From a virus: a stretch of DNA of 57,729 bases. The notes below the pieces were generated by a model. The model saw nothing but the letters and a program-made list of their open reading frames with translations, did not search any database and had not been told where the DNA came from. Location: positions 1-57,729 of IMG/VR virus record IMGVR_UViG_3300008261_000142. One strand, given 5' to 3'. This document shows, in pieces, positions 49,499 to 56,196 of the stretch (position 1 is its first letter; each line of letters starts with the position of its first letter). The position numbers and the translations under genes were made by a program.

Positions 49499-49814
49499 GG
49501 GACACCTCCTTGTGCTTCGCCAGCAGTTTGCCGTAGCGGCAGTTCCAGTCGGCGGCGTCTCCCCGCGTGATCCAGTCACGCGGCTGACCGTGCGCTCGCA
49601 GCAGTCCCATGGCCTCCCGCAGATCGGCCCGCAGCCGCTCGACCTCGGCGGGCGGCTGCGGCTGCGGCTGCTCGGGCGCGGATGACAGGAACTTGTCTGC
49701 CAACGCCCAGGCGTACTCTGGCAACTTGTACGGATCGCCCCGGTAACCGATCGCCATCCTCAGCATCAGCTTCTCCGCAATGCGCTCGCGGCGGGCGTTC
49801 AGAGACTCAGCCAC
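49491..49814 (-). CDS. Small protein, unknown
   Basis: 107 residues from the GTG at 49814, with GGAGG six bases upstream and an eight-base overlap with the previous stop (GTGGCTGA). Helical, with a Pro/Gln-rich link (EQPQPQPP) near the middle and DWITRGDAADWNCRYGKLL at the end. No family known. Confidence 0.55.
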   Translation of the reverse strand: MAESLNARRERIAEKLMLRMAIGYRGDPYKLPEYAWALADKFLSSAPEQPQPQPPAEVERLRADLREAMGLLRAHGQPRDWITRGDAADWNCRYGKLLAKHKEVSRG

Positions 49815-49977
49815 GGGCCACCTCCCGCAGCACGCGGCGGACAACATCAGCAAACCGCTCTTCGTTCTTGCGCCAGTTTCGGGCTTGGCTGCCGGTTTGA
49901 TCGAAGATGAAACGCCAAGCGGCGTCAGTGATGCGCTTCACGGGGGAACTAGGCTTGCGAGGCTTTTTCTTGGTCAC
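49807..49977 (-). CDS. Small basic protein
   Basis: 56 residues from the GTG at 49977, preceded by AAGGAG seven bases away. The start is Lys/Arg/Pro-rich (TKKKPRKPSSPVKR), the rest helical (ERFADVVRRVLREVA). The charge suggests nucleic acid binding. The longer frame to 50052 overlaps the previous gene. Confidence 0.55.
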   Translation of the reverse strand: MTKKKPRKPSSPVKRITDAAWRFIFDQTGSQARNWRKNEERFADVVRRVLREVARG

Positions 49978-50002
49978 GTTGGATCTCCTTGAGTAAGAGT
50001 TT

Positions 50003-50269
50003 TTACCTTGCCCTGAAGTGCTCGTAAATCGCTTCAGCGATCGTACAGACAAGCTCCTGGGTCCACTCCTCTTCTGTCTTTTTCGACTTTACGATTCTGA
50101 GCACCAGCTCGTCGAACTGGGGGTTAGGGAACAACATCGGTTCGATGGTGAGCCAGGGCGTGATTCGGATGCTGACCTCCCTCTTTCCTACATGGAGGTC
50201 GAGCTCGAACACCCTCCTGACTACCTCTTCCCGCAGAGCAGAATCAGGAATCCCAGGATGATCAGCCAT
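50003..50269 (-). CDS. Small protein, unknown
   Basis: 88 residues from the ATG at 50269, which overlaps the preceding stop by eight bases (ATGGCTGA); a GTG at 50278 is the alternative. Mixed strands and helices, ending in a helix (ELVCTIAEAIYEHFRAR). No domain recognised. Confidence 0.5.
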   Translation of the reverse strand: MADHPGIPDSALREEVVRRVFELDLHVGKREVSIRITPWLTIEPMLFPNPQFDELVLRIVKSKKTEEEWTQELVCTIAEAIYEHFRAR

Positions 50270-50660
50270 CCAAGCCACTCGTCGGAGTTGGAATTGTTTC
50301 GATTTTGTGCCATTCTTGCTCTGCGTATTGCCTCATGGTTGGAAGTAGAGGGCCAAAGCGGCCTCGTAGATGCTTCTGTACGTTTTGTGGGTGCTTGTCG
50401 AACTTGGCGAGCGCGTATGCGAACAGCGTCGCTACTTGGATCTTCAGAGTCTTGTAGTCTTCTGGCTCTTTGTTGAAGAAGCAGAGGTTTGCAATGAGTG
50501 CGTTGAACGGCAAAGGGACGCAGATCTTGATGTCCCAGTCGATCAACCAGCAGTCGTAGAAGAAGCGGTCGCCGATCTCGTCGACGAGCAGGCAGCCGTA
50601 GGCTGGAATCTCACAGCCGTAGGCGTCCTTGATGGTGTTGAAGAAGGTTTTTTGGTCCAT
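50262..50660 (-). CDS. Small hypothetical phage protein
   Basis: 132 residues from the ATG at 50660 with GAGGAAAG upstream. It holds a central DWDIKICVPLPFNAL segment, EPEDYKTLKIQVATLFAYAL and a basic end (KHLRGRFGPLLP). Six cysteines in the first half could bind metal. No function assigned. Confidence 0.5.
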   Translation of the reverse strand: MDQKTFFNTIKDAYGCEIPAYGCLLVDEIGDRFFYDCWLIDWDIKICVPLPFNALIANLCFFNKEPEDYKTLKIQVATLFAYALAKFDKHPQNVQKHLRGRFGPLLPTMRQYAEQEWHKIETIPTPTSGLDG

Positions 50661-50791
50661 CAGCTTTCCTCGACAACTTGCACGCTTTCGTCGTGGCGGA
50701 GCAGCAGAAGCTGGTGCCAGTCCCACTTGTGTGGCTCGATGCTGCAGGTGCTGTCGTAGATGATGCGCAGGGTAACTGTCGCCTCCGTCAT
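50660..50791 (-). CDS. Very small protein with conserved EPxKWDW-like motif
   Basis: 43 residues from the ATG at 50791, overlapping the previous stop (ATGA). A better ribosome site (GAGGA) precedes an ATG at 50812 inside the upstream gene, giving 50 residues. It begins with a beta strand (ATVTLRIIYDS), then EPHKWDWHQLLLLRHDES, a pattern I know from small phage hypothetical proteins. Its function is not known. Confidence 0.5.
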   Translation of the reverse strand: MTEATVTLRIIYDSTCSIEPHKWDWHQLLLLRHDESVQVVEES

Positions 50792-51117
50792 CCCAGGGTT
50801 TGGATCTTGCATAGTTCCTCTTCGATGTCGCGTGTGATGGCCCAGAACGCTGAGCCGGATAGAACTTCCCAAAGGTTGGACTTGCTGTTGAGCTCGATGA
50901 GGCCCTCGTCCCATCCAACATCAGCGTTGGTGGAGTACATCAGGACCATAACAGCCTTCTTGTGGTAGATGTACCACTCGCTGCTTTCTGCAAACTGATG
51001 GATGATCTCGCTTTCTTCAAGCTTCGGATCTTCCTTCATGCACTGCCGCACTTCGTCGGCCATCGATTTGATGCACCGACGGTAGTCTTGTAGAGAGGGC
51101 TCTGTGTTAGATGTCAT
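50788..51117 (-). CDS. Small acidic protein
   Basis: 109 residues, helical, with VRQCMKEDPKLEESEIIHQF, WYIYHKKAVMVLMYSTNADVGWDEG and AFWAITRDIEEEL. Similar proteins of about 100 residues are common in phages. The ATG overlaps the end of the upstream gene by 11 bases. Function unknown. Confidence 0.6.
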   Translation of the reverse strand: MTSNTEPSLQDYRRCIKSMADEVRQCMKEDPKLEESEIIHQFAESSEWYIYHKKAVMVLMYSTNADVGWDEGLIELNSKSNLWEVLSGSAFWAITRDIEEELCKIQTLG

Positions 51118-51349
51118 GGTATTCGTCGAAGCTGAAGTGGTCGTGAAGGTTCTTGAAGACCTCCTTGGCGGCCTCGTCCATGATCTTTTTCTCGTTGAGC
51201 GACGCCATGAGGTGCTCGAGCAGGTAGCAGACGCGCATGCGTACGCCGCGCCACTCGGTGTCCGAGAACTCCTTGCAGATGATCTCGGATGTCTTGAGGT
51301 TGCAGTATGGGTCGATGACCCGGATATCCACGGTTTCCTTCTGGCTCAT
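51107..51349 (-). CDS. Small protein, unknown
   Basis: 80 residues from the ATG at 51349, with AAGGAG six bases before it. IRVIDPYCNLKTSEIICKEF, RMRVCYLLEHLMASL and DEAAKEVFKNLHDHFSF make it helical. A longer open frame runs through the gene before it, but the middle becomes unnaturally Arg-rich, so this is a separate gene. Confidence 0.65.
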   Translation of the reverse strand: MSQKETVDIRVIDPYCNLKTSEIICKEFSDTEWRGVRMRVCYLLEHLMASLNEKKIMDEAAKEVFKNLHDHFSFDEYHDI

Positions 51350-51351
51350 GT

Positions 51352-51910
51352 TTACTCCTTGTTGGTGAGGTTCTTGATGATCGCTGCTGCCAGCCGCTCG
51401 TAGCTCATCTCTTCGAGCATGAGCCGTGCGAGGTCGTTGAGGTCGATGTTCTCGGCGGCCTTGTCGACGATCTCGCTTACGTCGACGTTTTCGGTGAGCT
51501 GGTCGATGTCGACGGCGTCGACAACACGACTCTCGATGTCGGAGGTGTCCAGGTTGCTGACAACCTCGTCGACGCTCTGTGGATGCCAGGATCTTGTCGA
51601 GAGCTTCGGATGCCTTGGCCTTGATGGCTGAGGCTTCCTCGTCACCGACACTCATCGACTCTTCGACGATCGATTCGATCGTTGCCGAGTTGAGCTTGCT
51701 GAGGGCCTTGGCAAGCAAGGCCCATGGGTTGGCTGCAGCCGCGACGCGCTGTCGGTAGGCCGAGCCCTTCTTGATCGCGCCTGCGATGCGGATGGTGGTG
51801 TCGACCACCATCGTCGTGTTCTCAGGTAGCTCGAGCGACAGGCTCTTGTAGAGCTTATCGTCGATCACCTTGGCCGTTGCGATCTTCGCTGCGGTTTCGT
51901 GGTTGATCAT
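51352..51910 (-). CDS. Small protein interrupted by a frameshift
   Basis: The first 110 residues are read from the ATG at 51910 (AAKIATAKVIDDKLYKSL to EALDKILAST). After about 51575 this frame becomes Arg-rich nonsense, while the +1 frame continues with an acidic helical sequence (VDEVVSNLDTSDIESR to AAAIIKNLTNKE) ending at TAA 51354-51352. So one coding sequence of roughly 185 residues appears split by one base near 51575-51590. Possible causes are sequencing error, mutation or programmed shift at GAG-CGT-CGA. An SD for the next gene immediately follows its end. Confidence 0.55.
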
Positions 51911-52230
51911 AGGTAGTGGAAGTTGCGGAAGAGTTTTCCGGCGCGTGAGATGGCATCCTTGCCATGGAACTCTCGCACCCAGAAGTACTCGTCGACCCAG
52001 ACAGGGCCGACTCCGTCGATGAAGGCGATGTCGTCGCGCTCGAACATGTCTTCGGTCTGCTCTTCAGCCGGGACAGGGTCGCAGAAACGGGCGTGGTACT
52101 CTTCCCACGCTTCTTCTACGGTGCCGCCGACCTGCAGAAGCATCGGGCCGAACTGGCAGCCTACTACGTAGGCCAGGTCGGTTCGGAAACGGCTGGAGAT
52201 CTGGAGGTCTTTGTTCAAGAGTTTTGGCAT
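51907..52230 (-). CDS. Small phage protein, unknown
   Basis: 107 residues, acidic, with QVGGTVEEAWEEYHARFCD, DDIAFIDGVGPVWVDEYFW and a basic end. Its end overlaps the next start (ATGA) and its own ATG overlaps the previous stop (TAATG). No function recognised. Confidence 0.6.
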   Translation of the reverse strand: MPKLLNKDLQISSRFRTDLAYVVGCQFGPMLLQVGGTVEEAWEEYHARFCDPVPAEEQTEDMFERDDIAFIDGVGPVWVDEYFWVREFHGKDAISRAGKLFRNFHYL

Positions 52231-52457
52231 TACTGCACCTTGAGGAAGGCTGTCTTTTGCAGCCGGCTGTAGCGGATGCGGATCGTCTTCATGCCGATCT
52301 GGGCAAGCTCATCGATGTTGATGTACTTGCCGGAAGGCGTCATGAAGTCCAGCTTCTTGTCGAGGTCCGCCTGGGCTTGCTTGATGGTCGTGTAGTCACG
52401 ACCGTAGGCAGGCACCAGAGGCTCGAGACCACGAAGGTCGATTTCGTAGATGCTCAT
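52230..52457 (-). CDS. Small protein downstream of ribozyme A
   Basis: 75 residues starting MSIYEIDLRGLEPLVPAYG; later KTIRIRYSRLQKTAFLKV. Its ATG follows directly after the last base of hammerhead A, so there is no classical leader; an AGGG in ribozyme stem II lies nine bases from the ATG. Function unknown. Confidence 0.6.
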   Translation of the reverse strand: MSIYEIDLRGLEPLVPAYGRDYTTIKQAQADLDKKLDFMTPSGKYINIDELAQIGMKTIRIRYSRLQKTAFLKVQ

Positions 52458-52510
52458 GCGGTTTCGCCCTGCTGGGGCTCATCAGGCACCGAGCTATACG
52501 GTGCGACCGC
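52458..52510 (-). ncRNA. Type III hammerhead ribozyme A
   Basis: Minus-strand RNA: stem III GCGG/CCGC; U then C17 (cleavage between 52505 and 52504); stem I GCACCG-loop UAUAGCU-CGGUGC; core CUGAUGA; stem II GCCC-CAGCA-GGGC; core GAAA. All pairs are perfect. It fills the whole space between the stop at 52511-52513 and the ATG at 52457. After cleavage the ribozyme stays on the downstream mRNA as a 5'-OH end. Confidence 0.9.
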
Positions 52511-52753
52511 TCAGGAGGACTTCTCAAGCTGATCGGCAAGGTTGGCGATCAGGCCAGAGACGCCCATCAAGTGGCTGGCGTACACAGGATCGTGCTCGTC
52601 GTGTGTGTTGGCCTCGTATTCGATGTGTTGTGCCAGCTCGATGAGTTGCTTGACCGCTACGTCAAGCTCCTCCGTGTTCAGGTACTTGCGGCTGAGGTGG
52701 AGCTGGAAGAACAAGCCCGATGGCTGCCCTGAAGGCGTCGATTGGTCGGTCAT
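52511..52753 (-). CDS. Small protein, unknown
   Basis: 80 residues from the ATG at 52753; helical second half (VKQLIELAQHIEYEAN, LIANLADQLEKSS). No SD is seen, and the start overlaps the next gene by 92 bases, so a later TTG start is possible. The stop touches hammerhead A directly. Confidence 0.5.
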   Translation of the reverse strand: MTDQSTPSGQPSGLFFQLHLSRKYLNTEELDVAVKQLIELAQHIEYEANTHDEHDPVYASHLMGVSGLIANLADQLEKSS

Positions 52754-52880
52754 AGAGTTCTGTGGTTGAAGGGAACTGGCTCTTGCGAGCCACGGTGATG
52801 ACACCGCGCCACTTGTCGCGGTCTGGGATCACCGCGACTCGGTAGTTGCCGATGGTGGCTTTGTAGACTAGCTCGGGCAT
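52662..52880 (-). CDS. Small protein, unknown
   Basis: 72 residues from the ATG at 52880, preceded by GGAGAG. Starts with a beta segment (MPELVYKATIGNYRVAVI) followed by RDKWRGVITVAR, and a Pro-rich end. No family. Confidence 0.5.
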   Translation of the reverse strand: MPELVYKATIGNYRVAVIPDRDKWRGVITVARKSQFPSTTELYDRPIDAFRAAIGLVLPAPPQPQVPEHGGA

Positions 52881-53098
52881 TCGAATGTCTCTCCGGTGAC
52901 GAAGTCTTGCGGATGGTCTCCGCAGTTGTCGCAGTAGAAGCACTCTTCAAAGTCTGCGAGCGAGCATGCTTCCATGAAGCCGGATTGCCAGCCGTCCCTG
53001 CGGACGAGCTGGAGATCGACGTACATGAAGGCCTTTTGCCGCAACACGCTGTTGCAGCTAGCACAAAGGTAGTGCTGAACTCGGTTTTGTGGGTCCAT
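52868..53098 (-). CDS. Zinc-ribbon protein
   Basis: 76 residues from the ATG at 53098, overlapping the stop upstream (TGATG). CASC at 12-15 and CDNC at 56-59, with further Cys, suggest zinc binding. It overlaps the next gene by 13 bases. Nucleic acid binding is the probable role. Confidence 0.65.
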   Translation of the reverse strand: MDPQNRVQHYLCASCNSVLRQKAFMYVDLQLVRRDGWQSGFMEACSLADFEECFYCDNCGDHPQDFVTGETFECPS

Positions 53099-53262
53099 CA
53101 GGGAGTCCTGAGAACGATCTCGCAGATCGGTTCGTGGAGCCTGCAGATCCATAGGTAGCCGTGCTGTCCTTCCTTGGAGTTCTCGGCCTCTTCGACCGAG
53201 TCGAATGGTCCGACGAAGTCGAAGCCTGAGCCGATGTCTCCCATCACTAGTAGGTACTTCAT
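53098..53262 (-). CDS. Overlooked 54-residue protein
   Basis: The ORF is shorter than common gene-finder limits. ATG 53262-53260 overlaps the upstream stop (ATGA) and its own stop overlaps the next ATG (TGATG), so it is embedded in a coupled gene chain. It contains DFVGPFDSVEEAENSKE and QHGYLWICRLHEPICEIVL, a strand-helix-strand pattern. No family recognised. Confidence 0.65.
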   Translation of the reverse strand: MKYLLVMGDIGSGFDFVGPFDSVEEAENSKEGQHGYLWICRLHEPICEIVLRTP

Positions 53263-53951
53263 GCGTGTTGTAGTTCATCGTGGTCGATGAACTCGATGGG
53301 GAGTTCGACGGACCAGCAGAGACCGCAAGTCAGACACGACTCGGTCTTGCCGGTTTGCTCGGGGCAGGTCACAGCACCGGGGACGGATCCCTGCGTGGTT
53401 GCGACGATCTGACCCTTGATGCGCTTGTTGGTGCTGAAGCGCACCCACCAGCGGTCAGGGAAGTCTTTTCGCATGTCGGTGAGGCACTTCCAGCCCTCAC
53501 GGGCGGTGTAGCCGTAGACATGCAGGTTGGTGTGTCGAACGATCAGCTTGCGCCACATCTTGACGTAGCCGTCGGAGTAGAAGTCGCCGAGGATGTGCAG
53601 GCGCACAGCGAAGCCGTGCGGATGCATCCGTGCGAGCTCGGCAACTTCGCTTTGGATCTTGGCCTCGAGTTCGGGGCCATGTTGGAACCGATGTGCGAAC
53701 GGCATTGAGTTGCCGTAGCACTCGGCCCATCTGAGGCAGGTAGACGGGCAGGTTGCTCGCTCTTCGAGCGTGATGCTGAAGAGTGGGAACCCGCGCCACC
53801 GACCCTTGAGGATGGTGCCCTTGCCCTTGCCGAGCTTGCTGTTGTTCGCAACCGGCTTGAGGACATCGCGGCTGTCATCGACAGTGCGACGGCCCTTCGG
53901 ATGGATCGTGCGAGCTTCGGCCAGAGCAGGGTTGCCTGGCTTGAGTTTCAT
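53259..53951 (-). CDS. Conserved Cys-rich phage protein
   Basis: 230 residues. Cys patterns include ATCPSTCLRWAECYG and, near the end, VTCPEQTGKTESCLTCGLCW; between them is RLHILGDFYSDGYVKMWRKL and an HVYGYTAR segment. I recall closely similar uncharacterised proteins in phages of Alphaproteobacteria. The cysteines may hold an iron-sulfur cluster or zinc. The ATG follows directly after hammerhead B. Enzymatic role unknown. Confidence 0.65.
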   Translation of the reverse strand: MKLKPGNPALAEARTIHPKGRRTVDDSRDVLKPVANNSKLGKGKGTILKGRWRGFPLFSITLEERATCPSTCLRWAECYGNSMPFAHRFQHGPELEAKIQSEVAELARMHPHGFAVRLHILGDFYSDGYVKMWRKLIVRHTNLHVYGYTAREGWKCLTDMRKDFPDRWWVRFSTNKRIKGQIVATTQGSVPGAVTCPEQTGKTESCLTCGLCWSVELPIEFIDHDELQHA

Positions 53952-54004
53952 GCGGTTTCGCCCTGCTGGGGCTCATCAGTCGGCGCGATATACGCCGAGA
54001 CCGC
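53952..54004 (-). ncRNA. Type III hammerhead ribozyme B
   Basis: Stem III GCGG/CCGC; U-C17 with cleavage between 53999 and 53998; stem I UCGGCG-loop UAUAUCG-CGCCGA; core CUGAUGA; stem II GCCC-CAGCA-GGGC; GAAA. Stem I differs from copy A at several pairs, each compensated. It fills the gap from the stop at 54005-54007 to the ATG at 53951. Confidence 0.9.
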
Positions 54005-54211
54005 TCAGTCATCACGCTCGATGCCAGTGAACTCTACAGATTCACGATCGAGCTCTTCGGATATGCTGACTGTTTCGGGGAAGATCATCTCTTCATGGAT
54101 GATCTTTCTTGCCTGTTCAAGAGTCAGGTTCGGGTTGTCGTGCTCGAAAGAATATTCGAGCTCTTCCCACACCCTGACTACGCGGCTGCCGTAGACGGTG
54201 TACTTGGGCAT
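54005..54211 (-). CDS. Small acidic protein
   Basis: 68 residues from the ATG at 54211, which overlaps the previous stop (TGATG). YTVYGSRVVRVWEELEYSF then NLTLEQARKIIHEEM and acidic end. A common small phage fold; no function known. The stop touches hammerhead B. Confidence 0.6.
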   Translation of the reverse strand: MPKYTVYGSRVVRVWEELEYSFEHDNPNLTLEQARKIIHEEMIFPETVSISEELDRESVEFTGIERDD

Positions 54212-54420
54212 CAGCAGGCATCCTCCTCGGGCTGTCGTGAAGTGCTGTGGCGAGCGTGGCAATCGCGGAAGAACTGCGAGGACTTGCGGTAGATGTCCCT
54301 GAGCAGATCGACCGATTCCTTGTCTGCGATCAGGTACATCGTTTCCAGAGCAGCCCAGGCTGCGTTGGACAGAGCGATGCTCTGCTGGTACGCGATGGCG
54401 TACTTGGTCTTGTTTTCCAT
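54211..54420 (-). CDS. Small helical protein downstream of ribozyme C
   Basis: 69 residues from the ATG at 54420 (a longer frame runs into the ribozyme). Helical: AIAYQQSIALSNAAWAALET, DKESVDLLRDIYRKS, then CHARH. No family. Two bases separate the ATG from stem III of hammerhead C. Confidence 0.6.
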   Translation of the reverse strand: MENKTKYAIAYQQSIALSNAAWAALETMYLIADKESVDLLRDIYRKSSQFFRDCHARHSTSRQPEEDAC

Positions 54421-54422
54421 GT

Positions 54423-54475
54423 TCGGTTTCGCCCTTCTGGGGCTCATCAGCCGGCGGACTTTACGCCGGGACCGA
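54423..54475 (-). ncRNA. Type III hammerhead ribozyme C
   Basis: Stem III UCGG/CCGA, changed from GCGG/CCGC with compensation; U-C17, cleavage between 54470 and 54469; stem I CCGGCG-loop UAAAGUC-CGCCGG, again compensated; core CUGAUGA; stem II GCCC-CAGAA-GGGC; GAAA. The 3' end is two bases before the ATG at 54420. The stop of the small gene upstream lies within its stem I loop. Confidence 0.9.
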
Positions 54476-54580
54476 GCACTGGTCCGCGCCGCAGTTGCGG
54501 CAACGGAACCAGTGCAGGTTGCCGAGCTGCCCTAGGAAGAACAGTTCGCCGTAGCAGTGCTTGCAGGTGTCAGGAGTCAT
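54461..54580 (-). CDS. 39-residue zinc-ribbon protein ending inside a ribozyme
   Basis: From the ATG at 54580 to TAA 54463-54461. It has CKHC at 6-9 and CRNC at 27-30, a classic small zinc ribbon. The last codons (TGC TCG GTC CCG GCG TAA) are also the 5' part of hammerhead C, and the predicted cut falls exactly after the GTC codon, upstream of the stop. So a self-cleaved mRNA would have no stop codon. The start overlaps the previous gene by 11 bases; no SD is seen. Confidence 0.5.
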   Translation of the reverse strand: MTPDTCKHCYGELFFLGQLGNLHWFRCRNCGADQCSVPA

Positions 54581-54887
54581 GTCGCACTGCTACGTGGACG
54601 TACTTGGCACCTGGCCGTACTTGCTCGCCCTTCCACACCACGGTGTGCGGGGAGTAGTTGTACGAATCGGTCATGCCATCGAACGACCCGTAGGAGTAGT
54701 CGTTCATCAGGTCACGCCAGAACTCCAGCGGCCTGCTCCGATAGGTCTCGAGGTCCACTTCGATGTAGACGCTCGAACCCATGGAGTAGGTGCTGGAACG
54801 GACGGACAGCGGCTTGATGCCGCTGTCCTTGAGATACGACCGGATCGCCTTGGCGGTCTCAGTCGTACTGAGCATTGTAACAGTCAT
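54570..54887 (-). CDS. LPD29-like protein
   Basis: 105 residues from the ATG at 54887 with GAGGA upstream. The pattern TAKAIRSYLKDSGIKPLSVRSSTYSMGSSVYIEVDL...GSFDGMTDSYNYS matches the LPD29 type found in phages and polyvalent proteins (RTALKAAFPG..FSVRS..YSGGSSI..FDGM). LPD domains often act in anti-restriction or are delivered with DNA; the exact function is unknown. Confidence 0.6.
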   Translation of the reverse strand: MTVTMLSTTETAKAIRSYLKDSGIKPLSVRSSTYSMGSSVYIEVDLETYRSRPLEFWRDLMNDYSYGSFDGMTDSYNYSPHTVVWKGEQVRPGAKYVHVAVRHDS

Positions 54888-55086
54888 GTTCCTCTTCGAT
54901 GATGTCCACCAGACCGGCGATGAGCAGTTGCTCGTTGCCGTAGACCGCGTTCGCACCGCAGGTCTCGCACTTGTACTTTCGAGCATCGGGCTCAACTGCG
55001 AACGCTTGCGCGCCGCAGTTGATGCAATGCCCTTCGTTGCTGTCGAACAGTTCGTGTTCGTACAGCTTGAAGCGTTTCTTGATCAT
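54859..55086 (-). CDS. Zinc-ribbon protein
   Basis: 75 residues. CINC at 21-24 and CETC at 40-43 make a zinc ribbon; EEEHDC at the end. It overlaps the next gene by 29 bases. Typical for small phage regulators; the target is unknown. Confidence 0.65.
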   Translation of the reverse strand: MIKKRFKLYEHELFDSNEGHCINCGAQAFAVEPDARKYKCETCGANAVYGNEQLLIAGLVDIIEEEHDCYNAQYD

Positions 55087-55094
55087 GCTGTTGA

Positions 55095-55763
55095 TCAGTA
55101 GAACAACTCCCTGATCGCATCGGACGGAGTGTCCGACTCGAGGTGGAGTCTGTAGTTGAGCGGATCGTTGATCCCGGCAGGCGGGAACGTGATCAGCTTG
55201 AAGCTCACCGTACGATCGACCGGGTACATCCAGGTTTGGTGAAGCGGCGGTCGTTCGTACTCGGGCAAGTTTGCCGGCTCGCTGGCTCGGACCACTTTGC
55301 GGTAGCCGATCTTGGCGAGCGGGTAGAGGTGCTCGGGAATGATCAGGGACAGCAACAGAATCCTGCTGCCAGCCTTGACGAACCAGTTGAGCGTGGCCGG
55401 GAGGATCGGGTCATTCACTTCGATGTAGACCGGACCAACCCTTTCGGTGGGCCGGACCATCGAGGTGTACAACTCACCGAGACCCCCGATCGGGCACAGC
55501 AAGCTGTGCTGGAACAGCTGGATTGGCTCAGCCGGCAGTCGCGTTTCGGCGATCGCCAGCATGTGCGAAGGCTGAAGATTCCGCCCGAAGCCGACGGTGA
55601 ACTGGTAGCCGCAACCCTTGTAGCCCGAACCAATGTTCGCGCTCGTGGTCAGCCACTCAGGACAGCCGGCATCGATCAGATCGTCAGACACTTCGATGCG
55701 CTGATCGAGCTGCTCCCTTTCGCGCGCTTGCCGAGCAAGCAGATCGCGCATCAGGTGATGCAT
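55095..55763 (-). CDS. Hypothetical phage protein
   Basis: 222 residues. After a helical start (AREREQLDQRIEVSDDLIDA), beta segments such as YQFTVGFGRNLQPSHMLAIA and WFVKAGSRILLLSLIIPEHLYPL follow; no catalytic motif. GGAG lies seven bases before the ATG, and a perfect 8-bp hairpin lies upstream. Confidence 0.55.
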   Translation of the reverse strand: MHHLMRDLLARQAREREQLDQRIEVSDDLIDAGCPEWLTTSANIGSGYKGCGYQFTVGFGRNLQPSHMLAIAETRLPAEPIQLFQHSLLCPIGGLGELYTSMVRPTERVGPVYIEVNDPILPATLNWFVKAGSRILLLSLIIPEHLYPLAKIGYRKVVRASEPANLPEYERPPLHQTWMYPVDRTVSFKLITFPPAGINDPLNYRLHLESDTPSDAIRELFY

Positions 55764-55781
55764 AGGTACTCCTAGTGTAGC

Positions 55782-55804
55782 GAGCCGCCCAAAGTAGGCG
55801 GCTC
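55782..55804. other. Hairpin between two genes
   Basis: GAGCCGCC-loop-GGCGGCTC, perfect eight-pair stem with loop of seven. It follows the gene 55822-56196 and precedes the ribosome-binding site of 55095-55763. There is no U tract, so it is more likely an RNA processing or pausing structure than a terminator. Confidence 0.5.
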
Positions 55805-55821
55805 CCTTGCTAGGCGCACCC

Positions 55822-56196
55822 CTAGAAGAGCATCAGTTGACCCGGATGGTCAACCGGTCGCACGACCCACTCTAGGTGAGCCGTGGTTGCCCAGTCGATC
55901 GAGTGTGCCAGGTCGGCAATCTCGTGCAACAAACCGCACTGCTTGCAGCGGTCTCTTGCGACACGGATTTCTGACAGCTTCTCAGCCAGCTGGTCAGAAC
56001 CGTCTTGATTCAGTTGCCAGACGACGGCGGTCTCGCCGCTGTCGAGCACTATTGTTCGGTATTCGAGTTTGCTCCACTTGCCGATCTCGTCAGCTTGTGA
56101 CGAATAGCCGGTGGGAAAAACTAGAAATGCCGAACAATAATACGAGCCGTGGAAGGCGTGACGCCATTCCAGGTCGAGGATTATTTTTTCGGTCAT
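55822..56196 (-). CDS. Hypothetical phage protein, first of a gene string
   Basis: 124 residues beginning TEKIILDLEWRHAFHGSYY; CKQC near 84-87 and later HEIADLAHSIDW. No family recognised. The small palindrome TACGGT-GGT-ACCGTA (56202-56216) lies just before its ATG, covering the normal position of the ribosome site, so it may be an operator or RNA switch. Confidence 0.5.
   Translation of the reverse strand: MTEKIILDLEWRHAFHGSYYCSAFLVFPTGYSSQADEIGKWSKLEYRTIVLDSGETAVVWQLNQDGSDQLAEKLSEIRVARDRCKQCGLLHEIADLAHSIDWATTAHLEWVVRPVDHPGQLMLF

Noticed and set aside
54700-54720. Further hammerhead cores at other CTGATGA words (for example 54705 and 19711)
   Set aside because: The surrounding sequence lacks the GAAA box and the three stems; only four spacers satisfy the whole motif.
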